Source: Campylobacterales bacterium
Lineage (GTDB): Bacteria; Campylobacterota; Campylobacteria; Campylobacterales; QNZT01
Reading direction: 5' to 3'
Assembly (NCBI GenBank): GCA_027080605.1
Contig: JALWRO010000354.1
Location: forward strand, 1 to 9,963
DNA length: 9,963 bases
Shown: one piece after another, positions 8,041 to 9,963 of the stretch
Layout of the letters: each line of letters opens with the position of its first letter
Position numbering within the stretch: the stretch's first letter is position 1
Translations under genes and position numbers: made by a program
The notes under the pieces: generated by a model
The model's database searches: none
Told to the model about the DNA's origin: nothing
What the model saw: the letters and a program-made list of their open reading frames with translations, nothing else

Positions 8041-8792
8041 TTTAAATCCTGCATCGCCAAATAATCACTCCACGTTCTACTTGTTATACTTCTTGTCAAT
8101 ATTTTATAAAAACCAAACCTAGACAACTTTAACATATATTTGGAAATATTTTTTTCACTTAAAATATGTAAATCATCAACATATATATAATTTAAACTAT
8201 ATTTTTTTGCAATATATTCAAATGTTCTTTTATCATAAAAGGATATATGTTGTCCATGTTCAAGTCCATAATACCACCATTCCTTTGGATATGGCACAGG
8301 ATTTGGCAACATTAAAGTAGTAAAAATAATATTTTTAGAGATAGTCAATATTTTTTCAATTTCTTCTAAAGGATGAACAAAATGTTCGAAACTTTCGAAA
8401 GTAGTGATTGCTCCTATGTTATCATTTCGATATTCAAAACCTTTTGCAAAAATATTTTCAGTATATTTGTCATCCCAATAAAAGTCAAACCCAATATCTC
8501 TCATTAGCCGAACAAATACTCCATATCCACCCGCATAATCTAAAAATTTTGCATTTCTGTCAAAAAACAAAGTTAGCAATATGGCTATTTTCTTTGACAA
8601 ACTAATATTTCTTTGCAAATAACCAGTATCAGAAATATTTATAGACTCACTATAAGCTTCTTCGAGCCAATATGGTTCTTCAGTTTGTAAAAAGCCACAG
8701 TTATCGCAGTGAAAATACTCAATTTCATATTTATTTAATAATTTTGCACTAAAAATTTTTTTGTTGCTTTGATTGCATATTTTACATCTCAT
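8037..8792 (-). CDS. SAM-dependent methyltransferase with N-terminal zinc ribbon
   Basis: This class I SAM methyltransferase is likely to methylate a sugar or sugar nucleotide of the glycan. From ATG at 8792 it has 251 residues. Cysteines C3, C6, C29 and C32 form two CxxC pairs, a probable structural zinc ribbon. The SAM-binding loop is FLDYAGGYG (83-91), the acidic end of strand two is WDDKY (106-110), and TTFESFEHF (130-138) is the post-I motif region. EHGQHISFYDKRTF (178-191) is typical of Methyltransf_23-like proteins. I chose the ATG because the cysteine ribbon starts at once and AAGTG lies 6 bases upstream. A GTG at 8801 would add three residues. From the ATG it overlaps the upstream gene by 11 bases. 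Whether it acts on O, N or C of the sugar is not visible. TylC3-type C-methyltransferases share the cysteine region, but their C-terminal domain is not evident. Confidence 0.87.
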   Translation of the reverse strand: MRCKICNQSNKKIFSAKLLNKYEIEYFHCDNCGFLQTEEPYWLEEAYSESINISDTGYLQRNISLSKKIAILLTLFFDRNAKFLDYAGGYGVFVRLMRDIGFDFYWDDKYTENIFAKGFEYRNDNIGAITTFESFEHFVHPLEEIEKILTISKNIIFTTLMLPNPVPYPKEWWYYGLEHGQHISFYDKRTFEYIAKKYSLNYIYVDDLHILSEKNISKYMLKLSRFGFYKILTRSITSRTWSDYLAMQDLK

Positions 8793-9762
8793 TTTTAACA
8801 CTTATAATTTGTTTTAAAGTTTCTTTTAATAATGTATAATATTGTTCTTGAGTATGGTGTAATAATACATAATCTAAATTTTTTAATTGCAAAGCTTTTA
8901 TTTCAGCAAGGGTAAGCTCTCTTGATTTTAATATTGCTTTTTCTATACTAAAATAATCAAATCCATCTATCAATATTTCGTAGCCTGTAGAGATTGTAGT
9001 TTCTTTAGTAATAATCGGAATCAATCCCCCATTACCAATAGTTGCCAAAACAGAAGGTGAACCTCCTTCAGAACATGATGGATAAACAACGAATGAACAT
9101 TTTTGTAAAATATTTTTAAATTTCTCACTATTTATATCAACAAATCCATATGTTTTAATATTTTCTGTTTCAAATAATTCTTTTTTGTATATCCTACAAA
9201 ATTCTTTTTCATTCTCAATATAGCCACAAATATGAAGCGTTATATCTTTATTCTTACTAAAATAGTCAAGCAATAGATCAAGTCCCTTATGGATCAAACC
9301 TGAACTACCAAACCACAGATAATGCTTTGCTGATTCCTGATCTCTACTTTCAATAATTTTTCTGGCATCTAATATTTGATAGAATGGTGCATTTAATGAG
9401 TATACTAAACCATCATAATATTTTTTGTAACTGTTAACACATACTTCATTTCCCAGAGCAATGATACTATCAACTAATGTTGTTTGATGGCTCCATGTTT
9501 TGTCAACAAATCTGGAAGATTTTCCTATCCATTTGCCTTTTTTATTATAAACATCCTTGATTCTTTGTAGTGTTGCGTAATTTTGATGACATACATGCAT
9601 ACCTGTACCGTAATAAATAGTTATTATCTTTTTATTTGTAGAATCTTCAAAATATTGTTGAAAAATATCTCCAAAACCACATATCAAATCATATTTATTT
9701 ACATCGACTTTTTTAGTCATTCGAAAATCTATAATATCTACGACATACTCTAGTTCATGCAA
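8782..9762 (-). CDS. GT4-like glycosyltransferase, 5'-truncated first gene of the block
   Basis: The 326-residue frame can start only at a TTG (9762) or at the ATG at 9720. It carries the C-terminal half of a GT-B enzyme: YLWFGSSGLIHKGLDLLLD (148-166) for diphosphate binding, ITLHICG (174-180), and VVYPSCSEGGSPSVLATIGN (225-244). The first glutamate of the E-x7-E motif is E232, but the second position is A240. Coding sense continues upstream of the TTG: codons at 9763..9798 read QNFYEAQSWAKV, joining LHELEYVVDIIDF to give a typical first helix and strand of such enzymes. An in-frame TAA (9799..9801) interrupts it and no first beta strand or sugar-binding loop is found. Roughly 20-30 residues are therefore missing relative to complete relatives. 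It may be inactive, a start may have been reinvented, or there may be a sequence error. No Shine-Dalgarno sequence precedes the TTG. Confidence 0.75.
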   Translation of the reverse strand: MHELEYVVDIIDFRMTKKVDVNKYDLICGFGDIFQQYFEDSTNKKIITIYYGTGMHVCHQNYATLQRIKDVYNKKGKWIGKSSRFVDKTWSHQTTLVDSIIALGNEVCVNSYKKYYDGLVYSLNAPFYQILDARKIIESRDQESAKHYLWFGSSGLIHKGLDLLLDYFSKNKDITLHICGYIENEKEFCRIYKKELFETENIKTYGFVDINSEKFKNILQKCSFVVYPSCSEGGSPSVLATIGNGGLIPIITKETTISTGYEILIDGFDYFSIEKAILKSRELTLAEIKALQLKNLDYVLLHHTQEQYYTLLKETLKQIISVKNEM

Positions 9763-9768
9763 TACTTT

Positions 9769-9784
9769 AGCCCAAGATTGGGCT
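9769..9784. repeat. 16-base inverted repeat AGCCCAA-GA-TTGGGCT
   Basis: Two 7-base arms are perfectly complementary around a 2-base centre. This is the only GC-rich cluster in the otherwise AT-rich 5' region. In RNA it would fold as roughly a 6-base stem with a 4-base loop. It lies within the residual coding stretch EAQSWAK, so it may be coincidental to the codons. Neither side has the uninterrupted T run of an intrinsic terminator. An operator role is possible but unsupported. Confidence 0.35.
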
Positions 9785-9813
9785 TCATAAAAATTTTGTT
9801 AAATTCTAGTCAA
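9784..9813 (-). promoter_or_regulatory. Tentative sigma-70-like promoter for the operon
   Basis: On the minus strand TTGACT (9813..9808) is followed after 18 bases by TATGAA (9789..9784). Transcription would begin just before the TTG start at 9762. The -10 match is poor and chance matches are likely in such AT-rich DNA. TATTAT at 9827..9822 is an alternative -10, since Campylobacterota promoters often lack a clear -35. The real promoter could also lie beyond the window. Confidence 0.15.
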
Positions 9814-9963
9814 AATGTAGGATAATACATAATTTTAATAAACTAAGTATTATTAAATTTATTTTCATATTTTAATAAATGAATATAGGAGATATTCTTT
9901 TTCATTAAAATTAGTTCTAATTAATATTTAAATTTTTATAGATATAATCCAATTGATTATAAT

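Larger units (their letters stand above)
9763..9963. other. AT-rich segment upstream of the operon, no gene recognised
   Basis: About 200 bases of very AT-rich DNA follow the degraded 5' end of the first glycosyltransferase. In the minus-strand frames I found only short open stretches: a 20-codon ATG frame starting MKKNISYIHLL, another starting MKINLIILSLL, and a 20-codon fragment. None continues into the downstream gene or resembles a known N-terminus. An 11-base direct repeat, ATTTTAATAAA, occurs at 9832..9842 and 9869..9879, which is weak evidence of anything in such AT-rich sequence. The segment is a plausible place for the operon promoter, or for the scar of an upstream rearrangement. 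Confidence 0.6.

Noticed and set aside
9769..9800. Palindrome as an intrinsic terminator
   Set aside because: The plus-strand stem is followed by TCATAAAAATTTTG rather than a T run, the loop would be tiny, and no plus-strand gene ends here.
9844..9905. Short minus-strand frames (MKKNISYIHLL and MKINLIILSLL) as the missing start of the first glycosyltransferase
   Set aside because: Both end at stops before reaching the gene, and neither resembles the first strand and glycine loop of a GT-B enzyme.
1..9963. CRISPR array, tRNA, rRNA, transposase or integrase
   Set aside because: I saw no regularly spaced repeats, no RNA gene signatures and no transposase or recombinase motifs; nearly all the sequence is accounted for by the nine genes.

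Overview
The window holds one dense, leftward-reading (minus-strand) block of nine genes with no intergenic space larger than nine bases. It reads as a protein N-glycosylation (pgl-type) locus. The anchor is a nearly textbook bacterial oligosaccharyltransferase PglB at 2084..4195. It has the WWDYG motif, the acidic catalytic residues, and a C-terminal domain that resembles Campylobacter PglB by eye. PglB of this kind, low G+C and tightly overlapping genes all suggest the Campylobacterota (Epsilonproteobacteria), more likely a free-living sulfur- or vent-type genus than Campylobacter itself. That placement is inference from recognised protein families; no marker gene such as 16S rRNA is present.

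Layout in the direction of transcription (high to low coordinates). 9763..9963 is a very AT-rich stretch with no convincing gene. Then come a GT4-like glycosyltransferase that has lost its N-terminus (8782..9762), a zinc-ribbon SAM methyltransferase (8037..8792), an intact GT4 glycosyltransferase (6925..8040), a GT2 glycosyltransferase (6204..6935), a capsule-synthesis (KpsS/KpsC-like) protein (5007..6194), a second GT2 glycosyltransferase (4201..5010), PglB (2084..4195), a polytopic polyprenyl-phosphate sugar-1-phosphate transferase of the WecA/WbpL family (1161..2087), and the first 389 codons of a PglF/WbpM-type UDP-sugar 4,6-dehydratase (1..1168), which runs off the left edge.

A coherent pathway can be inferred. 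The dehydratase starts the conversion of UDP-GlcNAc to a 6-deoxy amino sugar. The WecA-like enzyme loads a sugar phosphate onto undecaprenyl phosphate. The glycosyltransferases and the methyltransferase extend and decorate the glycan at the inner face of the membrane. PglB transfers it to asparagine in exported proteins. No flippase, aminotransferase or acetyltransferase is seen; these could lie to the left, downstream of the dehydratase.

The main points of interest are a polytopic initiating transferase directly joined to pglB where Campylobacter uses the small monotopic PglC, a capsule Kdo-transferase-like protein in the glycan cassette, a decapitated first gene, and a clear drop in G+C across the glycosyltransferase half of the locus. 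The last suggests a conserved PglB/WecA/PglF core attached to a swappable glycan-specifying cassette.
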